Notes under the pieces: model-generated | The model's database searches: none | Told to the model about the DNA's origin: nothing | Seen by the model: the letters and a program-made list of their open reading frames with translations, nothing else | DNA from: Rosa chinensis | Lineage: Eukaryota > Streptophyta > Magnoliopsida > Rosales > Rosaceae | Direction of reading: 5' to 3' | Length of the DNA: 64,000 nt | Assembly (NCBI RefSeq): GCF_002994745.2 | Contig: NC_037090.1 | Span: 26,339,501-26,403,500, forward strand | Made by a program: the position numbers and the translations under genes | Part shown: piece by piece, positions 10,319 through 21,313 of the stretch | How the letters are laid out: each line of letters starts with the position of its first letter | How positions within the stretch are numbered: position 1 is the first letter of the stretch

Positions 10319-13300
10319 ATGGATTCTGGAGAACTGCAATGTCTTGCGGATAGTGCGACAACGCACACCATTCTCCACCATAGGCAATTATTCTTGGAGA
10401 TGTTGCCTACATATTCCTCTGTGACTACGATGGCTGGGCCATCAGGATTAGTTCAAGAACATGGAATGACCCAATTCCTCTTGCCAAATGGCACCTTGAT
10501 AAATGTCGCAGAAGCTCTCTACGCTCCTAAGGCAAATCAAACCTTATTGATATTTAAGATATCAGAGCCAACGGATTCCATGCGGAAACGCATACTGAGA
10601 ATGGAAAAGAGTTCCTTTGCATTACCTCTAATGATTGCGGATGAAAGCGCATCTTAGATAAGCTTATGTGTCAATCTAGTGGACTTTATGTCACTACAAT
10701 TCGACCTATTGAATCCAATAATGTGATAAGAGAAGATCTCTTAGATTCTAACACATATTGGCATTGGCATGACCGACTAGGACATCCTGGTCGTGATATG
10801 ATGATCCATATACTAAAGACTTCACACGGACATTCATTCTTTCGATCGAAATGAAGAAAGAATCAAAGATTGATTCTGGGACTAAGTTTGACCGCCACCA
10901 CTGCCACCACCGGCCTAGGGCAGCAGCCATCCCTCCTCATGACACCATGGATGCACATTCCCATGGCCATGCCGCCATCATGGGTGATGAAGTCACACAT
11001 TTTGCTTCTAATAGCACTACAGATGCTCAAGCCCAACCAAAATCCTCATTGGTTGCTTTTAAGGCTCCTCGCTCATTCTGCAAAGCCTATTCCTTTGGGA
11101 AATTAGGACTGAGACCGTCCTATGCAAAGGATCCCAAAATACTAATTCCGTTCTTACAAAGAATCCAAGGGGATATCTGTGGACCAATTCAACCATCATG
11201 CAGACCTTTTAATTACTTTATGGTATTGGTTGATGCACCGACATGCTGGTCACATATCGCACTGTTGTCCACTCGAAATGCTGCTTATGTAAACTTCTAG
11301 CCCAGATTATCAATCTACGGGCTCACTACCCAGACCACCCTATTAAGTCAATTCGACTTGATAATAAAATGTTCGATGACTATTGCATGTCACTGGGGAT
11401 TGATGTAGAGCATCCAGTTCCTTATGTTCATACCCAAAATGGTCTCGCGGAAGCCGCCATTAAGCTACTACAAATGATAGCTCGGATATTGGTTATGCGC
11501 ACCAATCTTCCTGTTTCCACTTGGGAATATGCAATACTGCATGCAGCCACGCTAAGTCATGTACAACCCACTACCACCCAACCTTATTCTGCATTACAGC
11601 TAGTGACTGGGTACGAGCCTGATATCTCACACTTATGCATTTTTGGGTGTGCCATTTATGTGCCTATTAAGCAGCCACAACGTACGAAGATGGGTCCACA
11701 GAGACGAATAGGCATATATGTTGGATATGAGGCTCCAACTATCATCCGCTACCTGGAACCCTTAATAGGCGATCTCTTTACTGCTAGATTTGCGGATTGT
11801 CACTTTGATGAGATAGTCTTCCTATCGTTAGGGGGAGATAAGAACACAGATGTTCAGTAGGAACGACATGAATTGTCGTGGTCTGTCCCCACTATGTCTC
11901 ATCTCAATCCCCGTACCACATAGTCAGAACTTGAAGTGTGAAGAATTATCGAGCTTCAGAGAGTAGCAGATACTCTACCTGATGCGTTTTCTAATACTGC
12001 TAAAGTGCCGAGATCACATATACCTGCTGCAAATGTGCCTGCAAGTATTGACGTCCCAAATATTGGACGTAACGCTGCTCCTGAGGTACCAGGAGATGGC
12101 ACCACTGCCCATATTGGCAGTGATGTGACGTCTATGGTCAAAGGTCTCACGAGGAAGCGCGGTAGATTTTTTGGTTCGAAGGATACTCACCCTAGAAAGA
12201 GAGCGAATGAGGCACAAACAAATCCTTTGATCATCGATACTCAAAATTAGTCCTATGAGAATGTTCCGGATTATGGTTATGTCCAAGAGACATCATTGGG
12301 GGATGCCTCAATGTCAGAACCTATCCCCGAGAACGTAGAGATCTCTGTGAATTACACTAGTGCACATGGGACGTAGGAAAGAAGCTCCATAATCATGGAT
12401 GATGTATTCGCGTATTCAGTAGCGCGTGAGATTATTAAGACCGATGACATCGAACCACGCTCCATTGATGAATGACAATGTAGAGCTGATTGGCCAAATG
12501 GAAATAACCGAACCAGGCAGAACTTGATTCTCTAGCGAAAAGAAAGGTATTTAGGCAAGTTGTGCCAATACCGCCCAACACCAAACTGGTTGGTCATAGA
12601 TGGGTATTCGTTAGAAAGTGTAATGAGAGAAACAAGATTGTAAGGTAAAAAGCTCACATTCTCACAACACCCTGAAATCGACTACGAGGAGACCTATTCT
12701 CCAGTGGTGGACGTCATTACATTCCGCTACTTTGTCAGTTTGGTAGTTTCCAAAAAAATGAACATGCGGCTCATGGATGTGGTTACTGTGTATCTATATA
12801 GGGGTCTAGATACGGAGATATACATGAAGGTCTCGGATGGACTTCAGTTACCCAAGTCAAATGGCTCTAAACCATGAAGCACTTTTGCAATAAGATTGAA
12901 ACGCTCACTATACGGATTGAAGCAATCAGGACAGATGTGGTATAACCGTCTAAGTGAATACTTGACTGGGAAGAGATATGTTAATAATGAACTATGCCCA
13001 TGTGTGTTCATAAAGAGAACAAGTTCCAGATTTACAATAGTAACGATTTATGTTGACGACATGAACATAATTGGCACCCTTAAAGAGTTAAGGAAAACCG
13101 CTGAACACTTGAAATCCAAGTTTGAGATGAAAGTCCTTGAGAGAACATGGTTTTGCCTCGGTTTGGAACTTGAGCACCATGAAGATGGTATCCTGATTCA
13201 TCAATCAACTTATAACCAAAAAATGCTTAGGCATTTCAATACTGACAAAGTTAAGCCTTCAAGCACCCCAATGGTCGTCCGTAGTCTTGATCCAAAGAAG

Positions 13301-14130
13301 GATCCATTCCGTCCAAAAGATGATGAAAAAGATGTGCTAGAGGCATAAGTGCCCTACTTAAGTGCAATAGGGGCATTATTGTACTTAAATCAATGCACAA
13401 GACCGGACATCTCTTTCGCCGTGAACTTGTTAGCTAGATATAGCTCTGCGCTAATACAAGGCCATTGGACTGGTGTTAAAGATACCTTTCGATACTTAAG
13501 TGGTACGATTGATATGAGCTTGTTCTATCCCTATAAATATATGATGGATTCGAACCCATCACATGTCAGAAACGCCACCAACAATGGTATGTGTTTCCTC
13601 TCCCCATCCCAAAACGACATAAGTGTTTTGGAATGTTTTACTGGTGCTGGGTACCTCTCTGACCCATACAAAAGTCGATCTCAAACTGGTTATGTGTTCA
13701 CCATGGGTAAGACCGCGATATCTTAGAGGTCTACAAAACAGACCCTAGTCGCTACTTCTTCGAACTATGAGATTATTGCTCTTCATGAAGCGGTTCATGA
13801 ATGTATATGGCTAAGATCCAATCAATAATTAAGCATATTCAAAGTAATTGTGGTTTGAAATTTACCACAGATGAGCCTACCAGCATTTATGAGGATAATG
13901 CTGCTTGCGTTGAACAAATGAACCAAGACTACATCAAAGGCGACAACACCAAGCACATATCGCCCAAATTCTTTTACAATCAGCAACAACAGAAGTTCCT
14001 CAAGATCAAAGTGAACCAGGTTCAATCTGAGGACAATGTGGCAGACTTGTTTACTAATTCATTGCTTAAATCCACGTTCGAGAAACATGTTGCAAGCCTC
14101 GGTTTGTGGGAGTTATCCAAACTCCCATGA
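10319..14130 (+). pseudogene. Copia 1 pol (PR-INT-RT-RNase H)
   Basis: In order: retropepsin motif LADSATTHTIL (about 10345); GAG-pre-integrase HDRLGHPGRDMM (about 10770); a variable His-rich linker (10850-11060); integrase GDICGPI, with the second Asp in IRLDN and the Glu in HTQNGLAEAA (11170-11470); RT with SLYGLKQSGQMWYNRL and the catalytic YVDDM (13049-13063); RNase H with YEDNAAC, KHISPKF and NVADLFT to the stop near 14128. Seven residues after IRLDN present in element 2 are deleted, and stops or frameshifts occur throughout (for example TAG near 11300, and 12250-12900). It cannot make a working polyprotein. Confidence 0.85.
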
Positions 14131-14322
14131 TCGTAGTCATCAGGGGGAGACTCAGACATCAGGGGGAGATGTCTACATGTTGATCTCAAAACGTGAAGTG
14201 TGTGTTGTGCTCTTTTTCCCTTTCGACTGAGGTTATTTTTGTCCCACATGATTTTTGTTACTCGACAATGTCTTTAATGAGGCAACGAGAGGAGCACCAT
14301 GTTTGGGCGACACAAGAGGGAG

Positions 14323-14542
14323 TGTTCAAGTATATCCAGAAGATGTGTCTGGCCCTAACTCTAGGTTACTCATTAAAATTGTAATAGGTTTAATATTAGA
14401 GATATTCTCGGAGATATATTCGTAGATATCCAATCATTGTACGATTATGTTTCCATGTACAACTCTAATTCTATGCTTGTAATCCTCTATATAAAGAGGC
14501 CCCTATTACTAATGAAAGACACAACAAACAAATATCGATTCA
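14323..14542 (+). repeat. Right LTR of Copia 1 (3' end lost)
   Basis: It begins TGTTCAAGTATATCC directly after the purine tract ACAAGAGGGA. That beginning matches the element 2 LTR start. The core matches the left LTR from 14393. The last bases depart from CCTAAAACA at about 14540, beside the 14553 element. Confidence 0.7.
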
Positions 14543-14997
14543 TTATTCAATTAAGGGTGGTGCTATATTCACACACCCCCTCTATTTTTCTATTGCTTTA
14601 ATTCAAATTTATTTTTTTTTAATAAATTATCCTAACTACCTTCCCTTGGAATTATCTTTCTTTTTCTTTTTTCTTTTTTCTTTTTTCTATTTGACAAGTC
14701 AATCGTGAATCAAACATCATTATACAATAAATCAATTTTTTTGCTATTAAGATAACGATTAAATTCAGTTTACTCCCCTGAACTTTGGGCCTAAAATCAG
14801 ATTTGTCTCTCTTTCTGAAAATCGATTACGATGGTCCCTATACTCTTAAATGACATCACCCAAGTCCAAAATTTGAATTTGGTTCGAAACATGACGTCAG
14901 CTGCTGAGTTGGAGCCGACATAAGGGCCCATAATGAGGGCAAAATGAACATTTCTAATTTTTCTAATTTTTTCTCTCTTTTTTTAATTTTTTTCTCT

Positions 14998-15001
<4 letters not shown>

Positions 15002-15042
<41 letters not shown>
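15002..15042. repeat. (CT)20 microsatellite
   Basis: About 41 bases of CT repeat immediately upstream of the captured coding fragment at 15054. CT-rich leaders are common in plant 5' untranslated regions, so it may have been captured with the gene piece. Confidence 0.9.
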
Positions 15043-15045
<3 letters not shown>

Positions 15046-15053
15046 AAGTGGCC

Positions 15054-15290
15054 ATGGAAGAAAATAGAGCTTCCAAGCAACCTCTAGGCATCCGCACCAG
15101 CAGCCAATCCCAGATCCAGCTCCAGAGCACCCGCTCGGGTCGGGTCATCAACAACTTCCTCACTAGCTTTGAGTCTGACCAGAAGAGACCCAGACCCATC
15201 GATTCTTCCGACGTCAACGACGTCGTCTCCCCCGACACCTCCATGTCCACCGCCCCCTTCACCGACACCTCCGTCTTCCAAGAACCCCTT
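15054..15290 (+). pseudogene. Captured host-gene 5' fragment, unidentified
   Basis: ATG 15054 opens MEENRASKQPLGIRTSSQSQ, then a basic-polar stretch with SGRVINNFLTSFESDQKRPR and an acidic Ser/Thr-rich part ending near FQEPLKQFL. Codon usage and GC content are gene-like and unlike the AT-rich surroundings. It runs in frame into the SPPA fragment, so the element carries a chimera. I cannot name the source gene; the sequence suggests a disordered, perhaps nuclear, protein N-terminus. Confidence 0.55.
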
Positions 15291-15815
15291 AAGCAATTCC
15301 TCTGTCTTCTGTCACTCTCCTCCTCCTCTCTTTCTCCACTTCCACCTCTCCGTCCATTCCTTCGACGACTCATCGTCTGCGACCAAACCAGACGAATCTA
15401 CCGAAAATGGAGGCGTTTCGGCCCCCAAGGCTAAAATTGATACCGAAAGTGCAAAGCTACGACGGACAAGAACTATCCGAGCGGCGAGTTTCAGTTTCAA
15501 TAGGTGAGCCTCTGGAAGAGCTTCGTCGTCAAGCTTCGGATGCTCATTGCTTATCCTTGGGAAAGGGTCAAGAAAGGAAGTGTCTTGACCATGACATTGC
15601 GCGGCGAGGTTTTGATCCATTCTCACATTTTGCTTTTGATTTTGTGTATTTACAGTGTTCGGTGCTGAATTTGAAAGAGCTGTGGTTTTTGGTTTTCCAG
15701 ATAGCTGATCAGTTAAAGAGCCGATTCTCTAGTGGATTATCGCTGCCTCAAATTTGAGAGAATTTTGTGAAAGAAGCATATGATCCTCGAATTGCTGGTT
15801 GGGGTACAGTAGAAG
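15291..15815 (+). pseudogene. Captured fragment of plastid signal peptide peptidase A (SPPA)
   Basis: From about 15291 the sequence reads like the SPPA transit peptide and N-terminal region: a Ser/Leu/Pro-rich start, FDDSSSATKPDESTENGGVS, then (after a one-base shift near 15460) DKNYPSGEFQFQ, a stop TAG at 15501, VSLWKSFVVKLRMLIAYPWE and RVKKGSVLTMTLRGE. A 92-base GT-AG intron (15609-15700) follows, then IADQLKSRFSSGLSLPQ, a stop, ENFVKEAYDPRIAG and a decayed end. In plants SPPA is a light-induced thylakoid serine protease of about 650-700 residues. Only the first quarter is here and the catalytic part is absent. Confidence 0.8.
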
Positions 15816-16198
15816 ATGTTGTGAATTGTGATTATGGGTTTCGAACTTCAATTTGTGTTTGAAGATGTGCATTTGAGCTTATATGGATTTGTAATGCTAC
15901 TAGGCAGGTGATCACTCTATGCCATTTGCTTTTCTTTGTAATATGATATCAATGTTGTGTTTAGATGTGGGAATAAATTGAGTGATACAGTTATGGGAAT
16001 TGATAAGACTTCTTTGACGATGGTTGGTTTTTGACGGGTTCGGAAGAAGAAGGAGGAGGAGGAGGAGGAGGAGGAAGAGGAGGAAAGGGAATTGGAGGTT
16101 CAGAAGAAAACAAAGGCATCTTTTTTTTTTCTTTTTCTTTTTTAAATCATTTTATTGTGAAAATTTTGTCCTTCTTGTGGGTTGAAAAAACTGAAAAG
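15816..16198. other. Rest of the capture element, non-coding
   Basis: It includes a GGAGGA-rich run (16042-16085) and a T-rich stretch near 16120-16140 before the right terminal repeat. No gene recognised. Confidence 0.5.
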
Positions 16199-17603
16199 TG
16201 GGCCCCCAAGTCGGCTCCAACTCAGCAGCTGACGTCATGTTTCAAGCCAAATTCAAATTTTGGACTCGGGTGATGTCATTTGAGAGTATAGGGACCATTG
16301 TAATCGATTTTCAGAAAGAGAGACCAATATGATTTTAGGCCTAAAGTTCAAGGGAGTAAACTGAATTTAATCCAAAATATTATGAGGTCAGATATTATGC
16401 TATGAGGATATGAAGATCTTCCAAGTAATACTAAATTTCAACAGTAAATATGGTTTTGCTCTCCACATTCTAATTGTTAGGTAAAAAGGTACCGGACCTA
16501 ATTCAACATTGTGAAGGGAATGCCAATACAATGGCTAGTTGGTTATTTAGGGTAGTAGTTACAGTTATCGAACTGAAATGTATAGGTGGTAAAAAGGTTA
16601 GTATATATGCATATAAAAATGAAATGCATAAACCATAATTGAGGCTACAAAACTAGAGAGTAAAAGTTTGCACATGATCTTACAGTGGCAAAGAGCAAGC
16701 TATCCCTATTTCAACCATTTAATTCCTTTTAACTAGAAGCAATGATAAAAATGGCCAACACAAATACTTCAATTATGTATATTAGAGCATGAATTACCCA
16801 AATAATTTGGCAGAAAATAACAAAAACCAATTTACCAATCCACAACATTGCATCATAAAAATAAAAACTAATAAACAAGAGCAACTAGAAGCATCAACAC
16901 CAATCAACCCGCAATAAGAAAGCACAAACCCTTGCTGAACCCCTCCCCAAACAAACAACCATGTCTATAATCATAAGACTATCATTATTAGATTGTTGTA
17001 AAGTTCTATAGTTGCTCAATCGATTCAAATACACCAAATAATTTCAGTTAGAATCTTACAAGGAATGATGGATTCAAAGGGTCTCGAATGATCACTTAAC
17101 TCATACTTTTCTTCCATGTCTCCATTGCAAATTAAGTGTAAAATTTTCTCCAAAAATGGGTCTAAAGTTGCTTGTTCTGCCATAATTGAACTTTAAAACA
17201 TCACATTAGAGAGATAGAATGACTATAATAGAGAAGTTTTTGATGGAAAAGAAAAGTGGGAATTGAAAAGAGTTTTGAAGTCCTATGTGTCTACGCGCGG
17301 AAAATAAGGGTTTAGGATTTGGCGATGATTGACTTGCCAAATAGAAAAAAAAAAAAAAAAAAAAAAACATATTTGCAACTTGCAAGGGAGAGTAGTTCGA
17401 GTAATTTGTAAAAAAAAATTCAATTAAAGTAATAGAAAAATAGAGAGGGTGTGTGAATAGAGAACAAATGTGTGAATAACACTACCCTTCAATTAATTGG
17501 AGTAAAACTAAATTGTGAGAAAAGTCAAAATTAATGAAATCTAATTCTAAGTTAGACAAGTTCATTAAAAAAGTCAAAAAATAAATTAAGTACATAAAAA
17601 ATA

Positions 17604-18487
17604 ATTTTAAAAATAAAAAACGAAGACAACAACTCTCGTCTTCGACTAAAACCTTAAAAGAAGTGCCGACTTCTCCAATCCCCCTCTCGTCCAACGACGC
17701 GCTTATGTCTCCCTGATGTTGTGTGACTGCTACCGGACGGGTGATGCAATGGTTCCAAAGCATTCTCTTGGGACGGCAGTACTAGAGGTCTTGGTGGAAG
17801 GTTCGGTGGTTTCCGGCGGAATAGATGTGATGTATGGTGATCAGCTTTAATCAGTCTCTGGGGTTGGATCTATGCCCTTTTGCTTCCAAGACGTGGCGCT
17901 GGCTTCTGGTGGATGTTTCGGTCGGGTATTCGGGTGAACCCAAGCTAGTGTGCTTCGGGTTTGCTTGGCTTTCCAGTTTTTGGGCTCCTTGGTGGTCAGA
18001 ATTGCTTCGTTGACGGCATAGGAGATCTGTGGCGTCTACACTGAGTCAAGGTGGGATTGTTGTCCTGGTATGGTTGGGCCGAGGCTTGGCTTGGGCCGAC
18101 CTGATGGATTTGGAGTGGGCCCTCCTCTTGGGGCTGCTTTTGGACCTTAGTATTTGGGGTAGGGTTTTGCCCTAGACCCATCCCTATGTTTTTAGTTTTG
18201 TCTAATTACAATAAATTCCTTGTATTTAGGAAGCTAAGCACCGATGTGCACTCTATGTATCTCTAGCGCCTCTAGAGTAGTACCAAATGAGGGTCTCCGC
18301 TACCTCTACGTATTTGAATGTATAATGAGTAAGTTTATTTCTATGTACCACTTGTGGGTAGTGGGTACTACCATTATCTTCTTGTTTATCTATGTCCTTA
18401 AATGATAACGGAAGAGTATGTAACGGCCTATTCTGGCTTGTGATGAGTATACTATTTATCCCCATGGGCTTGATTCAACAAAAAAAA
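17604..18487 (+). mobile_element. Retroposon (LINE/SINE-like) with poly(A) and target duplication
   Basis: The 16-base direct repeats AAGTACATAAAAAATA (17588-17603) and AAGTACATTAAAAATA (18488-18503) flank a segment ending in an A-run at 18479-18489. That is the mark of target-primed reverse transcription. No protein is encoded, so it is a 5'-truncated LINE 3' end or a non-coding retroposon. Its GC-richer body contains GGGTAGGGTTTTGCCCTAGA near 18160. Confidence 0.65.
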
Positions 18488-18503
18488 AAGTACATTAAAA
18501 ATA

Positions 18504-18817
18504 GAAAGCAATCATAATGGCATAAAATTTAGTAATTAATACCTTTGAGTGTAACATTTTTTTTTTTTTTGTACCTTTGGGTGTAACATTAAATTCTCAA
18601 TTTCATTCACAAAAAAAAAAAAATAAATAAATAAATTCTCAATTTCTCATAGTATGATAAATTAGTTTTATGAATATTGAGGCCCATATGTTTGGAGGCC
18701 ATAGGCCTGTGTCTACTCTGCCTATACTCAAGGTCGGGCCTACCTTTTTGAAAAGGAAATAGTATAACCTCACTGACAACCCAACTGGAACAAGTGGAAT
18801 TAAAGTTTAAACCTTAA
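18504..18817. other. Spacer, no gene seen
   Basis: It carries A/T homopolymer runs and a short duplication of TTTG.GTGTAACATT and AAATTCTCAATTTC (18546-18645). Nothing else recognised. Confidence 0.4.
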
Positions 18818-20382
18818 GGCCCCATTTGGATAGCAGGAAATCATGGTATGGAATGAGAATTAATTTCATTTTCCATGTAGAGGTGTTGTTTGTTTGTAAT
18901 TAGAGATTGGAAAGGAAATAAAATTTACTGGAAATTGACTCCCTATAAAGCCTGAATTGAATTACCTAGTAAGGGGTGGTATTCTAATTCCATTCCTACC
19001 ATCAAAGGCAAAATTACATTAATTATCCCTCTAAAAAAATTATATTCTCTCGCAAACATTCCTTATAAGTTAATGTCATATTTGTACTTTAATTAGTAAA
19101 AGGTTGTCTCTCTGACAAGTTATCATGGAGGCTGGAGAAGAGGGGCAAATTCACAGTGAAGTTGGCGTACTGGATTGCACAGCAAACTGTCCTAGGTAAC
19201 ACTTTAGCGTCTTCTTCAAAGGGAGACCCATACCAATCTCTATGGCAGCAAATCTGGGGTGCTAGAGTCCCAGGGAAAGTTCAAATCTGTGTGTGGCGAG
19301 CTGCTAATAATCTTTTGCCTACAAGAGATCGTCTACGTACTAAAGGGTATATGGGTGAGGAGCATTGTCTGTTATGTATGCATAGGTTGGAGGACTCCTC
19401 TCACCTTTTTTGTAAGTGCCCCGTTGGTTTTGAACTACTCTCTGACCCAACTCTACAAATACACCATACACTTTAGCCATCTGATAACTTTAAGGATTGG
19501 CTTCTGGAGTGTGCTTTGCATATGCGTATGGAAGTCTTTGAGAAAGTGATGATGCTCTTATGGGCCTTATGGAAGAATAGAAACGACCTGCTATGGAACA
19601 ATCGATCCTAGACACCTACAAGTCTACGTTTGCAGGCTTTGACGTGGTTGGAAGAGTTTAAATTGGCTCGTGGTACTTAAGGGACTGCAACGGTAATGCA
19701 AAGGCAGTGCTGGCAACCTGAGAAGAACGATACACCCAAGTTAAATGTTGATGGAGCTTTTGTGCCTCACATGACAAGAGGGGGAACATGGGGTGTTCTT
19801 CGCAACTCACAGGGACACTTCATAGCAACGTTTGCCGATGCTATGCCATATACAAGTTCGGCAAAACATGCTGAACTCCTAGCAATCAGAAGAGGATTGG
19901 ACCTTGTAAAAGAATTAGACCTACAACATGTCACAATTGAAAGTGATTGTCTTGAAACTGTGCAGCTGATTCTCAGCAAGGATCATGAATTGGACGAGCT
20001 AGGTGCAGTGGTTGATGATATGCTGACTACCATGAGGTGTATCCCACATGTTCGACTTCAACATGGAAAGAGAACCTGCAACGGTGTTGCGCATAGGCTA
20101 GCTGCTTCAGCTTTTGATTCTAATCTTTGTAATAGGGTCTGGTTAGATAGACCCCGTGAGTGTATTCTTGATGTAATGCTCATATTGCTTAATTATTTCA
20201 ATGAAAGTTTGCAGCTGTTTTTTCAAAAAAAAAAAAACACTACAATAGGAATGAAAAATAAATTTCATAATTTAATTTTCAGTAATGTTCCAAACACCCA
20301 CATGGAAATACAAAAACCTATTCCATTCCATATCGGTTTGGAAAGGAAAATAAATCGTTTTTCCTGCCAACCAAACAGGGCC
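18818..20382. mobile_element. PIF/Harbinger-like (Tourist-like) element carrying a LINE end
   Basis: Terminal inverted repeats GGCCCCATTTGGATAGCAGG (18818) and the reverse complement of the right end, GGCCCTGTTTGGTTGGCAGG (20363-20382), are flanked by TAA at 18815-18817 and 20383-20385. The TIR start and 3-base TAA duplication fit PIF/Harbinger. The arms have GGAAT-rich mirrored text, and the middle (about 19085-20237) is a LINE relic. No Harbinger transposase is present. Confidence 0.65.
19085..20237 (+). pseudogene. LINE 3' end: zinc-binding RT domain plus RNase H
   Basis: First part: a zf-RVT-type segment, with IWGARVPGKVQICVWRAANN, LLPTRDRLRTKG and CLLCMHRLEDSSHLFCKCPV giving a Cys/His zinc-binding pattern. 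It is interrupted by a stop near 19475. Second part (19696-20200): an RVT_3 RNase H domain with KLNVDGAFVPHMTRGGTWGV (first Asp), SSAKHAELLAIRRGL (Glu), ESDCLETV (Asp) and NGVAHRLAA (late His region). An A12 tail at 20226-20237 ends it. It is 5' truncated, with endonuclease and RT core missing. Confidence 0.8.
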
Positions 20383-20385
20383 TAA

Positions 20386-21313
20386 GGGTTGTGTCTCATA
20401 TGCTCAACTGGAACTGATTTGAAGCGTAAATGCGCTATGTTGGTTGTCACGTGCCACTATGGTTATGTGACTTATGTCACTTATGTGTTCATTGTTAACA
20501 ACGGCCGGCCGGCGAGGCTAATTAATCAACTCAGGTTAGGTATAGTCTTCAACTGCAAATGCTTTTGTTACCGAAAATTACATTTTTTTCTCTCTATAAA
20601 AATATTTTCCTTTCGGTTTCTTTGCACAGGCTCTAAAGATGTCCTCAATCCACCACAACAACCACCATCACATACGTGAGGACAAAGACATAGGTCGTTG
20701 TGGTTGTACTGCTGCATGCTTGTCCCATTTTGTTGTGTTATTTTCTCTCGATTGGCCTCAGGTTGTTTTGCTGCCCTCTGGTTTGAAGGAAGAAGGGGCT
20801 TAATTTGTTCATGCTTGTTGTTTAGGGGATTGGAATCCAGCCTCATTTTTCTTCCTTCTTCTTTTGACTTAAAAAATTATCTTTCTTTAAGGATGTCAAG
20901 TGACAAAATGAGTATCAAGTTTTATAGTATATGATACATCATACATCGAGAATGAATGGTTGTAGAAAATATATGATGTTGGTAGTTGTAGAAAATATAT
21001 GATGTTGGTCAAGAATATAATATGCAACCAGAGCTGTCAAAAGTGGCGGTTGATCCAAAACTAGCACTCTGGCTAGCACCAAAAACTCAAGCAGGCATGC
21101 ATACAGACCATCTATAATTATTCAACATGAATGTGTATCAACATAATAGTACAACTCGTAAAGTCAAATCCTCTAATAACACATATACTTTCCTTTTACT
21201 ATGCTGCTATATGTTTAAGATAAGAAAATAGAAGATACAAAAAAACCAGCCCTCTGACAACCTTCACAAATCACACCAGACGTTGCCCCAACATCTATTT
21301 GAGAAGATAGGTC
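20386..21313. other. Downstream flank of helper NLR copy B
   Basis: No gene recognised. A 29-base phrase containing GTAGAAAATATATGATGTTG is duplicated in tandem at 20955-21010. The 3' untranslated region and poly(A) site of copy B should lie in about 21100-21313 (minus strand), but no single signal stands out. Confidence 0.4.

Larger units (their letters stand above)
7769..14542 (+). mobile_element. Copia LTR retrotransposon 1, degenerate
   Basis: A Ty1/Copia element in sense orientation. The order is LTR, leader with GC-rich repeats, gag, a 360-base spacer, pol (protease, integrase, RT, RNase H), then LTR. It is the same family as element 2 (43489-50422), with collinear proteins and similar LTR cores (CTATATAAAGAGGC, GATTCCCTAAAACA). 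Many stops, frameshifts and deletions make it inactive. The LTRs diverge strongly in their first 70 bases, and no target duplication is visible. The right LTR end is lost next to the TIR element at 14553. Confidence 0.85.
14757..16372. mobile_element. Gene-capturing TIR element (Pack-MULE-like)
   Basis: Long terminal inverted repeats of about 175 bases: GATTAAATTCAGTTTACTCC at 14757 matches the reverse complement at 16353-16372, and similarity continues through GAAAATCGATTAC.ATGGTCCC, TGACGTCAGCTGCTGAGTTGG and GGGCCC to 14931 and 16199. Between them is no transposase but pieces of host genes, including SPPA with an intron retained. This is the arrangement expected of a Pack-MULE. A clean 9-base duplication was not found, so the superfamily is inferred from TIR length and gene capture. 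Confidence 0.75.
14553..17489. mobile_element. Outer TIR element with a second element nested inside
   Basis: Inverted repeats of about 85 bases, AAGGGTGGTGCTATATTCACACACC... (14553-14640) against the reverse complement of 17405-17489, share TCACACACC.CTCTATTTTTCTATT.CTTTAATT. Both ends are flanked by CAATT (14548-14552 and 17490-17494), a possible 5-base target duplication. The superfamily is uncertain and no transposase is seen. The arm from 16373 to 17404 is AT-rich, with an A24 run near 17345, and has no gene. Confidence 0.65.

Noticed and set aside
15048..15053. Start of the captured fragment at GTG 15048
   Set aside because: The first real ATG is at 15054. An upstream GTG start is not expected in plants.
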